DNA from: Pseudoclavibacter terrae
GTDB lineage: Bacteria > Actinomycetota > Actinomycetes > Actinomycetales > Microbacteriaceae
NCBI RefSeq assembly: GCF_008831075.1
Contig: NZ_WBJX01000002.1
Span: forward strand, 620,001 to 684,000
DNA: 64,000 nt
Direction: 5' to 3'
The stretch's first letter is position 1. Each line of letters opens with the position of its first letter. The translations under genes were made by a program, and so were the position numbers. Positions 33,635-41,761 of this stretch are shown one piece after another. The notes under the pieces were generated by a model. It did no database searches, was not told the origin of the DNA, and saw only the letters and a list, made by a program, of their open reading frames with translations.

Positions 33635-34369
33635 TCAGAGCGAGGATTTCTCCGTGCGCACGAGGATCGCGCCGGAATCCGGGCAGATCACGACGTCATC
33701 CGGCGCGGCGCGGCGGATCTTCTCGAGCTCCGGCCGATCGAGCGCGACGTTCGTGCCGGTCGTAATGATGCCGATGAGCTCGGCCGCGCCAACCCCGTAC
33801 CGTTCCCGCTGCTTCTCGTAGAGGGCGACGAGATCGGTCGGGAGCGTGGCAAGCACGCTCGCACGCTGTTCGGCGAGCACGCGATACTCGCCTTTCAGGT
33901 TGTCGCGGGCGGCATCCCGCAGCACCGTGAGCTCGGTTGCACGTTCCTCGACTCCACGCTGCGACTCGAGCGCTGCCTGGTGAGCAGCGGTCTGCTCCTC
34001 GACGCGCTGCATGACCTCGAGTTCGCCATCTTCGAGGATCGAGCGACGGCGTTGGAGCACTTCGATCTCGCGCTGCAGCGCCTCGATGTCCTTGCGGCTC
34101 GATGCGCCCTGCAGTCGCTCCTCGTCGCGTTTGAGACGCGCCTCGACGGTCGCCACATCCGACTCGATCTTGCTGAGCTCGCTGCGGGAGTCCTCGAGCT
34201 GTCCGAGCAGCCGAACGACCTCGGCGCGATGCTGCGTCCGCTCCTCGTCGAGGGCGTTCAGGTGATGCTGCTCTGGCAGGTTCTTCGCGACGTGCTGCAC
34301 TCGTCGACGCTTGGTGTCGACGTCGGCGAGTTCGAGCAGACGCCGCTGGTCCGCCTCGCTGGCCTTCAT
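33635..34369 (-). CDS. Coiled-coil DUF164-type protein with lost zinc ribbon
   Basis: A 244-residue protein of the CT398/DUF164 type. Residues about 20-170 form a long charged antiparallel coiled coil. Family members end in a C4 zinc ribbon (CxGC...CxxCG). Here the first CxxC is replaced by threonine/asparagine (GIITTGTNVAL), and the second has only one cysteine (ICPDSGAILVR), so zinc should not bind. The family's role in Actinobacteria is unclear. It lies downstream of the Nif3-like gene on the same strand, the usual neighbour. Confidence 0.8.
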   Translation of the reverse strand: MKASEADQRRLLELADVDTKRRRVQHVAKNLPEQHHLNALDEERTQHRAEVVRLLGQLEDSRSELSKIESDVATVEARLKRDEERLQGASSRKDIEALQREIEVLQRRRSILEDGELEVMQRVEEQTAAHQAALESQRGVEERATELTVLRDAARDNLKGEYRVLAEQRASVLATLPTDLVALYEKQRERYGVGAAELIGIITTGTNVALDRPELEKIRRAAPDDVVICPDSGAILVRTEKSSL

Positions 34370-34471
34370 GCCCGGCCCGTGTTCATGTCTTGGATGACGT
34401 TCATAGTGCTCTCATTCTGTCGTGAAGTCGCGAGCTGCCCGCACAGGGCGCGCTCGCGTGCGCGGAGTCGA

Positions 34472-35296
34472 CTACTGAGGGATGGCGAAGTCCCAGGGAT
34501 CCGTCCGCAGCTCCGAGACCTCGACCTCCACCTCTGGGAACGCCTCCCGGAGCTCTCGCGCCGCGTGATCGAGCCACAGCCACTCACTCGCCCAATGCGA
34601 GGTGTCGATGAGCGCCGGGCCGCTCCCCCTCGCCAGGCTCTCTTCGAGAGCCTCTGAGGCGGGGTGATGCCGGAGGTCGCTGGTGATGTAGACATCCGCG
34701 CTCACGACTGCCGGCTCGCTGAGCAGCGAGTCGCCCGCGCCTCCGCAGAGCGCGACGGTCTCGACGACTCGGTCGAACGCGCCCGCGGCCCGGATGCCCG
34801 TAGCGGTCGCCGGCAGGATGCTGGCGACTCTCCGAGCGAGCGCACCGAGCGTCATCGGTTCCGGCAGGACGCCGACGCGGCCGAGCCCGCGACTCGGGTG
34901 GTCGGTCGACACGACGATGGGTACTGCACCTTCGAGGCCAAGCGCCGCGGCGAGCGCTGCGGAGGTCCCGGTCTCAACGACGTCCGCATTGGTGTGAGCC
35001 GCAAGCAAGGCGCACTGGGCTCGGATGAGGCTCGTAAGGAGTGCCCCCTTCGCCGTCGTCTCGGCGACGGTCGTGACACCGCGCAGGAGCAGCGGGTGAT
35101 GCACGAGGAGGAGGTCAGACGAGGTGTCGACCGCCTCGTCGACGGTGATCCGCGTCGCATCCACCGCCAGCAGGATCCGGGTGATCGTCGCCTCGGGCGA
35201 ACCGGACACGAGTCCGACGGAATCCCAGGGCTCCGCCCCCGCCGTCGGCCAGCTTCTCTCGGCAAATTCCAGGACGTCGCGCAGTCGGGTCACCAT
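34472..35296 (-). CDS. Nif3-like dinuclear metal centre protein
   Basis: A 274-residue member of the Nif3/YqfO (DUF34) family, shorter than the 370-residue forms because the central PII-like insertion is absent. Metal ligands are visible in LLLVHHPLLL (His-His), AAHTNAD and the C-terminal DTSHWASEW. The family may act as a GTP cyclohydrolase-like or metal-handling protein, but the function is not settled. Start: ATG 35296, 6 nt after TAGGAT on the minus strand, so the mRNA is probably leaderless. It is divergent from the LacI regulator. Confidence 0.85.
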   Translation of the reverse strand: MVTRLRDVLEFAERSWPTAGAEPWDSVGLVSGSPEATITRILLAVDATRITVDEAVDTSSDLLLVHHPLLLRGVTTVAETTAKGALLTSLIRAQCALLAAHTNADVVETGTSAALAAALGLEGAVPIVVSTDHPSRGLGRVGVLPEPMTLGALARRVASILPATATGIRAAGAFDRVVETVALCGGAGDSLLSEPAVVSADVYITSDLRHHPASEALEESLARGSGPALIDTSHWASEWLWLDHAARELREAFPEVEVEVSELRTDPWDFAIPQ

Positions 35297-35413
35297 AGGG
35301 CGATCCTAGCTGCGGTGATACGGCCAAGCAGTGGACTTTCCGCGTAGAGTGAGCAGTTCATTGCTCCTTCCCCCCCGGCAGTCCTGCTATCAGAGTTTCC
35401 CCCAGGAGACGTC

Positions 35414-36460
35414 TTGTCAGAACAACAGCGCGACGCTGTCGCGAATCCCGCGAAGCGTCCGACTATCCGCGATGTGGCAGCGGTCGCTGGCGTCTCGAAG
35501 TCGCTGGTGTCGCTCGTCTACAGCGACCCGGAGAAGGTCAGCGAAGCCCGGAAGGGGCGCGTCCTCGCCGCCGCCGAGGAGCTCGGCTTCCGCCCGAATC
35601 TGCTCGCCCGTTCCCTCGCTACGAATATGAGCGACTTCATCGGCATCCTCGTCGCCGACCCCGTGAATCCAGTCTTCGCCGAGATCATCGACGCCGCGAG
35701 CCTGGAGTTCGACCGGGCGGGGCGCCGCGGCTTGATGACAACCGCCGTGCTGCCGCAATCCGGGACCGTTCGTCTCCTGAACGAGGGAACGATCGCGACG
35801 CTCAGCGATCTGCGTCCCCGAAGCGTCCTCATCGCCGGTTCCCTTCCGGACGTGACGTCACTCGGCTCGCTCGCCGAGGACCGCCCGGTCGTCGTGGCTT
35901 CGGGCCTGGCGGAGGGCTTGCCGAGCGCGGGCAGCGTCCGAACCGACGACAGGAAGGGACTCGCCCTCCTCATCGAGCACCTCACGAGTCTCGGGCACAG
36001 TGACATCGCGCACCTCGGCGGTATGACGGCCGTCGGTCGCAGCCGAGCGGACGCCTACGAGGAGGCCATGACCAGGCACGGGCTCGCACGCCACGTGCAT
36101 GTGCAGGACAGCGACTTCACGGAGCTCGGCGGCTACGTGGCCGCGACGAGCCTGCTCTCTCGCGAGAACCGGCCGACGGCCATCATCGCGGCGAACGACC
36201 TCGCGGCTCTCGGAGTGCAGCGCGCCCTCGATGAGCGGGGGCTGACCCCGGAGGACGTGGCGCTCACGGGGTACGACAACTCGTTCCTCGCGTCGATAGC
36301 CGGAGTCTCGCTGACCTCGGTCGACCCGCACAACGGCGTCATCGGACGAGAGGCTGCCCGTTGGCTCATCGAAGCCGAGGCCGGCAACGACTCGCTGCCG
36401 CATGAGTTGCTCATCGAGCCGCGCCTCGTCGTGCGACGGTCGTCAGGCTCCGGCATCTGA
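35414..36460 (+). CDS. LacI family transcriptional regulator
   Basis: A 348-residue regulator. The helix-turn-helix and hinge are at the N-terminus (TIRDVAAVAGVSKSLVSLVYSDPEKVSEARKGRVLAAAEELGF, then RSLATNMSDFIGILV). A periplasmic-binding-protein-like sensor domain (about 60-345) follows. It would bind a palindromic operator and respond to a sugar. The start is TTG 35414, supported by AGGAGA at 35404-35409. The most likely target is the nearby sugar ABC operon, but an operator was not proved. It is convergent with the epimerase gene. Confidence 0.88.
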   Translation: MSEQQRDAVANPAKRPTIRDVAAVAGVSKSLVSLVYSDPEKVSEARKGRVLAAAEELGFRPNLLARSLATNMSDFIGILVADPVNPVFAEIIDAASLEFDRAGRRGLMTTAVLPQSGTVRLLNEGTIATLSDLRPRSVLIAGSLPDVTSLGSLAEDRPVVVASGLAEGLPSAGSVRTDDRKGLALLIEHLTSLGHSDIAHLGGMTAVGRSRADAYEEAMTRHGLARHVHVQDSDFTELGGYVAATSLLSRENRPTAIIAANDLAALGVQRALDERGLTPEDVALTGYDNSFLASIAGVSLTSVDPHNGVIGREAARWLIEAEAGNDSLPHELLIEPRLVVRRSSGSGI

Positions 36461-36518
36461 ACGCACTGGCGTCTGACGGGCGACCGGTCACCGGCGATCA
36501 AGCCATCAGGACTGCCTG

Positions 36519-37445
36519 CTAGCGAGTGAACGTGACTCCCCAGGAGGATGTCCAGACCTCGCCCGGTTCGATCCCGATGAGGTCGGTGCCGGAATTCAGG
36601 GCGTCCGGCGGTGCCGTCATGGGCTCTGCAGCGAATGCGAGGCCCGTACCGCCGTGGTGCCCCTCGGGTCGAGGGAAGTCGCTCGGCGTGTAGAGCTGGA
36701 CGTACCGGAAGTCGTCGTCGCCCCACAGCTCGAGGCGGGCACCCGATCGGGATGAGAGGGTGACCAGCGTCTTCTCGCCGTTCGGCCGGACCTTGAATGC
36801 GTAGTTCAGGTCGAGTTCTCGGAGCTCGCGTCCCGATGTCAGGTCGAACTCACCTCCGGCGACGACAGGCTCCGTGCCGATGGGGAGCAGGCGATCGTCG
36901 AGGAGGACCCGCTCGGTCAGGTCGGACGTGACCACGAGGTCGCCGATCGGCTCGTCGCCAAGTCGGAAGTACGGATGCGCGCCGACGGCGAACACCGCGT
37001 CCTTGGCCCCGAGATTGGTGACCGTGTGCGTGACCTCGAGCCCGTGCTGGGTCGCCCGATAGCGGACGCAGTGTCGGAGGGTGAACGGCCATCCGTGCTG
37101 GGGGTAGGCGGTCGCTCCCAGCTCGATACTCGAGGCGTCCGCGTCGAGGACCGCGTACTCGGTGTTGCGGAGCAGGCCGTGCGAGGCGTTGCCCTTGCTC
37201 GGCTCGGTGATGTCGAGCTGCTGCGTCTTGCCGCCGAAGCTCCATTTTCCGTCGCGGACCCGGTTCGGCCACGGGAACAGAGTGATGCCGGCCCCGAACG
37301 GCGGAAGGACGTCGTCGGCGAAGTCCTCGACCAGCTGCACGCCGTCGACTTCGAGGGAGCGAAGCACCGCCGCGACGGTGCCGACCGCCACGCGGACACG
37401 CGCATTCTCGAGCTGGTGCTGAACGCCGGTGACGGGTGGGTGCAT
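36519..37445 (-). CDS. Aldose 1-epimerase family protein
   Basis: A 308-residue galactose-mutarotase-fold enzyme. Motifs: PFGAGITLFPWPNRVRDGKW, ASHGLLRNTEY (His), FAVGAHPYFRLG (catalytic His), LDLNYAFK, and VQLYTPSDFPRPEG. It would interconvert sugar anomers; the substrate is not determined. Start: ATG 37445 with GGTGGAGG just upstream (a TACGGT box 6 nt away is an alternative leaderless signal). It follows the FAD oxidoreductase gene by 29 bp on the opposite side of that gene's stop, so it could belong to the same operon as the last gene. Confidence 0.85.
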   Translation of the reverse strand: MHPPVTGVQHQLENARVRVAVGTVAAVLRSLEVDGVQLVEDFADDVLPPFGAGITLFPWPNRVRDGKWSFGGKTQQLDITEPSKGNASHGLLRNTEYAVLDADASSIELGATAYPQHGWPFTLRHCVRYRATQHGLEVTHTVTNLGAKDAVFAVGAHPYFRLGDEPIGDLVVTSDLTERVLLDDRLLPIGTEPVVAGGEFDLTSGRELRELDLNYAFKVRPNGEKTLVTLSSRSGARLELWGDDDFRYVQLYTPSDFPRPEGHHGGTGLAFAAEPMTAPPDALNSGTDLIGIEPGEVWTSSWGVTFTR

Positions 37446-37474
37446 GCCTCCACCGTAGCGCTCGGAGCCCACGC

Positions 37475-38902
37475 TCACCGGCTGCGCGACCAATCGCGCA
37501 GGACGGCCCGCGCGGCGTGCATCCCCGGCATCCCGTGCACTCCTCCCCCAGGGGGCGCCGACGAGGAGCACACGTAGAGTCCTCTGCGTCCGGCCCGGTA
37601 CGGGTGCAAGGATGGAGCCGGCCTGAAGATCTGCTGCGTGCCAGCCAGCGTCCCTCCGCCGATGTCGCCGCCCACGAGGTTCGGGTTCCAGGCCTCGAGT
37701 GCGCTGGGCTTCCACTCGCGGCGGTCTCGGATGACCTCCGTGAAGCCGGGGGCGAAGCGCTCGATCTGCGCCTCGAGCGCCGGACGCACGTCGAGTTCAG
37801 ACCCGTTCGGCACGTGCGCGTATGCCCACAGCACCTGCTTGCCGTCGTGCGTGCGACTCGGGTCCACGTTGGACTGCTGCGTCACCATCACGAATGGGCG
37901 GTCGGGCATGCGGCCACGGTTCACGGCCCGTTCCGCGGCGACGATCTCCTGCATGCGACCACCGACGTGCACGGTGCCTGCGCCGGTCACGCGCTGATCC
38001 GCCCACGGCACCGGGCCGTCGAGCAGGTAGTCGATCTTGTGGACGCCGACCCCGTACTTCCATCCGGCGAGGTGGGCGGCGTACCGAGACTCCAGCTGCT
38101 CGTGCGCGACGCGCAGGATCTGCTTCGGGGTGAGGTCGAGCAGCACCGCGTCGGCCTCCGGCAGGTCCCGGAGATCGGTGACCTCGGCGTTCGTCTCGAT
38201 GCGGCCGCCGTGGGCGAGCACGACCCTGGCGAGCGCGTCCGTGATGCTCCCGGAACCGCCCTCGGCGACCGGCCATCCGGTGCTGTGGCCGAGCGCGCCG
38301 AAGGTGATTCCGAAGGCGGAGGTCAGCACGTGGGTCAGCGGGAGCGTCGCGTGCGCGGATGAGCCGGCGAACAGCGCCTTGGCGGCTCCGCTGCGGAAGA
38401 GCATGCCGGCGAGGGTTGCGGCAGGGAGCGCACCGAGGGCCCCGAGGCGCGCCATGTCCAGCGGGTGCGGCGGGATCCGCAGGAGCGGCCCCATCGTGTT
38501 CTCCACCGTCTCGAAGGGCCGGTGCGAGAAGTGCTCGTGCAACCACCGCCAGGCAGGCCCGTCGACGCCGAGCTCGTGCACGGTCTGCTCGATGTCGCGG
38601 TGCAGCATCGCGGCCCTGCCACCGGGCAGCGGATGGGCCATGGGGATGTCCGGCTGCACCCACGTGAGGCCGTTGGCCTCGAGCTCCAGCTCTCGGAAGG
38701 CGGGGCTCGCGATGCCGATCGGATGCGCTGCGGCACCGAGATCGCTCACGTACCCGCCTCCGAAGAGTTCCGCCGACCGAGAAGCTCCCCCGACCTTCGC
38801 CGCGCGCTCATAGATGGTGACGTCGACGCCGCGCTTGGCGAGCAGCGTCGCTGCGGTGAGACCGTTCGGACCCGCGCCGACGACGATCGCGCGCCGATTC
38901 AT
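37475..38902 (-). CDS. FAD-dependent oxidoreductase (phytoene desaturase-like)
   Basis: A 475-residue NAD(P)/FAD-dependent oxidoreductase. The N-terminal dinucleotide motif is VVGAGPNGLTAATLLAKRGVDVTIYE, with AAKVGGASRS; the middle has GWPVAEGGSGSITDALARVV, as in CrtI-type proteins. The C-terminus, GLYVCSSSAPPGGGVHGMPGMHAARAVL, completes the FAD site. The substrate is unknown; the family includes carotenoid and lipid oxidoreductases. Start: ATG 38902, overlapping the upstream stop as ATGA. The long upstream frame is antisense-free but overlaps the 174-residue gene and is rejected. Fifth gene of the overlapping operon. Confidence 0.85.
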   Translation of the reverse strand: MNRRAIVVGAGPNGLTAATLLAKRGVDVTIYERAAKVGGASRSAELFGGGYVSDLGAAAHPIGIASPAFRELELEANGLTWVQPDIPMAHPLPGGRAAMLHRDIEQTVHELGVDGPAWRWLHEHFSHRPFETVENTMGPLLRIPPHPLDMARLGALGALPAATLAGMLFRSGAAKALFAGSSAHATLPLTHVLTSAFGITFGALGHSTGWPVAEGGSGSITDALARVVLAHGGRIETNAEVTDLRDLPEADAVLLDLTPKQILRVAHEQLESRYAAHLAGWKYGVGVHKIDYLLDGPVPWADQRVTGAGTVHVGGRMQEIVAAERAVNRGRMPDRPFVMVTQQSNVDPSRTHDGKQVLWAYAHVPNGSELDVRPALEAQIERFAPGFTEVIRDRREWKPSALEAWNPNLVGGDIGGGTLAGTQQIFRPAPSLHPYRAGRRGLYVCSSSAPPGGGVHGMPGMHAARAVLRDWSRSR

Positions 38903-39423
38903 GGCCTGGAGTCCGCCTTGTCCTGCTCGAGGAAGCGCTCCTCCACGGAGTCCTGGCTGATGCTCTGGAGGAGGTCGATCTGCGCCTGCGAACGCGCCAG
39001 GAGCTCTTCGAGCCCGGCGCGCACAAGTCGCGGGTCTCTGGGCTGCATCGCGATGAGCGCCTCCCACATGGACAGCTTGGCGCGGACCATGCCGGTGAGC
39101 ATGTCCAGTTCGAGCTGGGTGCTCGGTCGACGGCGCAGGCGGAGGAGGTTCACGGGGTTGAAGGTGCCCGCGAGACGTGCGCCGTTGGTGAGCCACAGCT
39201 TGAGGAAGGACTCCTGGTAGCCGAGCCCTTCGATCAGCGTCTTGAGGTCGCGCCGGTCTGCAGCGATGTGTGCCACGAGTACACGCATGGTCTTCTCGTG
39301 GGGCGTGCCCGCCCAGGTGGCAGTGGCGGACTTGAAGGCTTTGAGGCCAGCCTCCGAGGCAAGGAGGTGCGCGTTGAGGTAGCCAGCGTAGACCTCGTGG
39401 TCGAATCCTCGTGGTGATGTCAT
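38899..39423 (-). CDS. Unknown helical protein in overlapping operon
   Basis: A 174-residue protein predicted to be all-helical. Its organisation resembles a ferritin-like bundle (VLVAHIAADRRDLKTLIEGLGYQES, LELDMLTGMVRAKLSMWEALI), but without a convincing metal-binding ExxH. I do not recognise a characterised family. It overlaps the glycosyltransferase gene upstream and the FAD oxidoreductase downstream by 4 nt each, so its product is likely made in step with both. It may be an adaptor of the pathway enzymes. Confidence 0.7.
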   Translation of the reverse strand: MTSPRGFDHEVYAGYLNAHLLASEAGLKAFKSATATWAGTPHEKTMRVLVAHIAADRRDLKTLIEGLGYQESFLKLWLTNGARLAGTFNPVNLLRLRRRPSTQLELDMLTGMVRAKLSMWEALIAMQPRDPRLVRAGLEELLARSQAQIDLLQSISQDSVEERFLEQDKADSRP

Positions 39424-40250
39424 CGGATGCTCCTGACGATCGTCGTGTCTTGATTCTCTCGTGGTGTCTGTTCCTCACCGCAAAGACGGCTGAGGAACAT
39501 CGCGAACCCACCTGGGGTGCGTCCGGTCGTGCGTGCAGAGGTCACGACCGGATGCCTGGCGCTCGAGCGGACGACGCCGCCGAGGCGCGAAACCGCCGAG
39601 GCGAGCTCGACGTCCTCGTGCTCGCGCAGTGGGGGGTACTCGCCGGCCTGCAGGTAGGTGGAGGCTCGGACGCCGAGGTTCGCGGCGTGGATGTGCGGGT
39701 GCCCCTCTTCGAGGACGTACTCCTCGAGCCATCTGGTCTCGAGCTCCGTGTTCCGAGGGTCGCCGCTGTGCGCGAGGAGCACCGTGCCGAGCAGCAGGTC
39801 GGCTCCGTCGTCGGCGAACTCGAGCTGCCCGACCAGCCAGTCCCTCGGGACGACCGAGTCCGCATCCGTCGAGGCGATCCAGACGGTGTGCAGTTCGAGT
39901 GGGGTGTCTCCCGAGTGGGCTGCCGACAGGGTGAGTGCGGTACGGACACCGTCGCGTCTCGCGCGGCCCACGGAACCGTGGGCGCGTTCGATCAGGTGGA
40001 TGCGGGGATCGCGGTCTGCGGCGCGCTTCGCGATCTCGAGACTCGAGTCGATGCAGGAGTCGAGGACCAGAACTACCTGAGCCCGCACCTGGAAGTCTCG
40101 CTGAGCCCTGCCGAGGGCGTCCATCGCTGCGGTGAGCGCAGCGAGACAGGTCTCGAGGGTGCGCTCTTCATCGCGTGCCGGGACGACGATGCGCACGTCG
40201 CGGATACGAGCATCCTCGCGGACGCCTCCTGGTCGCGACGTGGAGCTCAC
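39420..40250 (-). CDS. Glycosyltransferase family 2
   Basis: A 276-residue GT-A fold glycosyltransferase. It begins with DVRIVVPARDEERTLETCLAAL, has VVLVLDSCIDSSLEIAK, the metal/nucleotide-binding STDADSVVPRDWL, and a C-terminal acceptor region with EHEDVELASAV in the catalytic-base position. It would transfer a sugar from a nucleotide donor to an unknown acceptor. No membrane helix is obvious, so it probably works at the cytoplasmic face. It overlaps both neighbours by 4 nt. Confidence 0.85.
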   Translation of the reverse strand: MSSTSRPGGVREDARIRDVRIVVPARDEERTLETCLAALTAAMDALGRAQRDFQVRAQVVLVLDSCIDSSLEIAKRAADRDPRIHLIERAHGSVGRARRDGVRTALTLSAAHSGDTPLELHTVWIASTDADSVVPRDWLVGQLEFADDGADLLLGTVLLAHSGDPRNTELETRWLEEYVLEEGHPHIHAANLGVRASTYLQAGEYPPLREHEDVELASAVSRLGGVVRSSARHPVVTSARTTGRTPGGFAMFLSRLCGEEQTPRENQDTTIVRSIR

Positions 40251-41761
40251 GACTGCTGTTCCTGGGGTCGGCCGCTGTCGACATCAGAACCCGTCTTCGC
40301 AGCCATGGGCGAGCTGGCGAAGCAGGAGTTCTCGGCGTCGTTCCCGTTCTCGTAGATGTCGATCAGCGTCTCGTCCTGCCTGTAGGAGGCCAGGCGGCGC
40401 ATGCCGAGACGGGCGGTCAGCGAGTGCACGCGATCCCCGTCGAGCGGCCAGCCGACGATGGGACCACGCCAATGGCACAGCACGAGCACTCCCGCTGGGG
40501 CCAGCGCCCGCCGCGATCTCGCGATGAGCTCGCACAGTTCGTCCTCGGCGAGGTAGTAGCCCGTCTCGGAGAGCACCACGAGGTCCAGCTGCCCATCCTC
40601 GACGCCGAGCGCGGCCCAGTCGCGTGGGAGGGTCGCGAGGACCAGATCGACGTGTCCGGTGCCCGTGAGCCTCTCCCCGGCGAGCTTCAACGCCTCAGGG
40701 CTCGCATCCGCGGCCAGGAGCCGGGAGCACCGGTCCGCGAGCTTCGCCGTGCTCTCCCCGATCGAGCAGCCGATCTCGAGGCCCTGCTCGTAGCGATCGG
40801 CCGGCAGCATCGCGAGCAGCAGGTCGAGCTTGCGCCGCTCGTACCAGCTCGAGCGGAGCTCCCACGGGTCGGCGGCATCAACGTGGACTTCGTCGAAGGC
40901 CAAGCGCGCGGAACCGGAGTCTCGGGTGGCGGGAGCCGTCACCCGGAAGACCTCGAGGCCTCGCCGGAAGTGCTGCAGGTGCGCTTGACTCAGCACCGGC
41001 TCGTCCCCTGCCGCGTCGGAGAGGGGACGCACCTGTGACGCGTGGGCGAGGATAGCGCGGTCTTTCGCCTGAGCGGTCTCCGGGGCGAGCGGGAGGCTCC
41101 GCCAGTGGCGCCACTCCGCATCCGTCTCCGGGTCAGCCCAGTGCCAGAACCAGATCGGGAACTCCAGCAGCACCGCATCGGCGTCCAGTGCGGCCCGGGC
41201 CAGCGCCTCACCGACGGCGTCGTGATCGGCGTGCCCGTCGCGTCGGTAGGGGGCAGCGACGATCAGCCGTTGCTGCGAGGCGTGGCGCAGCGTCGATCCT
41301 GCGGCCGCTGCGATCTCGTCGACGGCGCTCGACAGCTGCCCATCGGGCAGTCCGAGTTCGGAGAGATCGAGGCGACCGACCGACCGTCCCGCCAGGCGGG
41401 CGATCATCGCCGCGCCCTCGAGCAGCTCGCGGAGAGCGGCCTCGAACTCAGCGCGTCTGAGTTCGCCAAGCCTCTCATTGCACACGCTCGGCGACCCCGG
41501 ATGGGAGGCCTCGCCCCTGGTGCACAACAGCACGCTCACGTCCACGCCCGCGGCAAGCGCGGAGACGACGAGCCCTGCGGCGCCGAGGGACTCGTCGTCG
41601 GGATGCGCTGCCCCGACCAGCAGCATCGTCTCCGCTCCGCCCTCCTGCGGGAACAGCTCAGCGTCGAGCTGCGGCAGACTGGCGACGCCGGCCTCCAGCC
41701 AGGCGGCCTCGGGAGTACCCCCCTGCAGGTGCGTGAACGATGGCTGCGCGGCGCCGATCAC
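40247..41761 (-). CDS. PIG-L deacetylase / SAM methyltransferase fusion
   Basis: A 504-residue bifunctional protein. Residues about 40-270 are a LmbE/PIG-L zinc N-deacetylase: VGAAHPDDESLGA supplies His and two Asp, and DGHADHDAVGEAL the third ligand. Residues about 290-470 are a class I methyltransferase with motif I GLEIGCSIGESTAKLA and LDLVVLSETGYYL (motif IV). It would deacetylate an N-acetyl sugar and methylate a product or neighbouring group; the substrates are unknown. The fused form is a recurrent actinobacterial architecture found beside GT2 and acyl-CoA dehydrogenase genes, as here. Confidence 0.88.
   Translation of the reverse strand: MIGAAQPSFTHLQGGTPEAAWLEAGVASLPQLDAELFPQEGGAETMLLVGAAHPDDESLGAAGLVVSALAAGVDVSVLLCTRGEASHPGSPSVCNERLGELRRAEFEAALRELLEGAAMIARLAGRSVGRLDLSELGLPDGQLSSAVDEIAAAAGSTLRHASQQRLIVAAPYRRDGHADHDAVGEALARAALDADAVLLEFPIWFWHWADPETDAEWRHWRSLPLAPETAQAKDRAILAHASQVRPLSDAAGDEPVLSQAHLQHFRRGLEVFRVTAPATRDSGSARLAFDEVHVDAADPWELRSSWYERRKLDLLLAMLPADRYEQGLEIGCSIGESTAKLADRCSRLLAADASPEALKLAGERLTGTGHVDLVLATLPRDWAALGVEDGQLDLVVLSETGYYLAEDELCELIARSRRALAPAGVLVLCHWRGPIVGWPLDGDRVHSLTARLGMRRLASYRQDETLIDIYENGNDAENSCFASSPMAAKTGSDVDSGRPQEQQS

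Noticed and set aside
37475-39511. 678-codon version of the FAD oxidoreductase
   Set aside because: The upstream part overlaps the 174-residue gene in another frame; the dinucleotide-binding motif begins right after ATG 38902.
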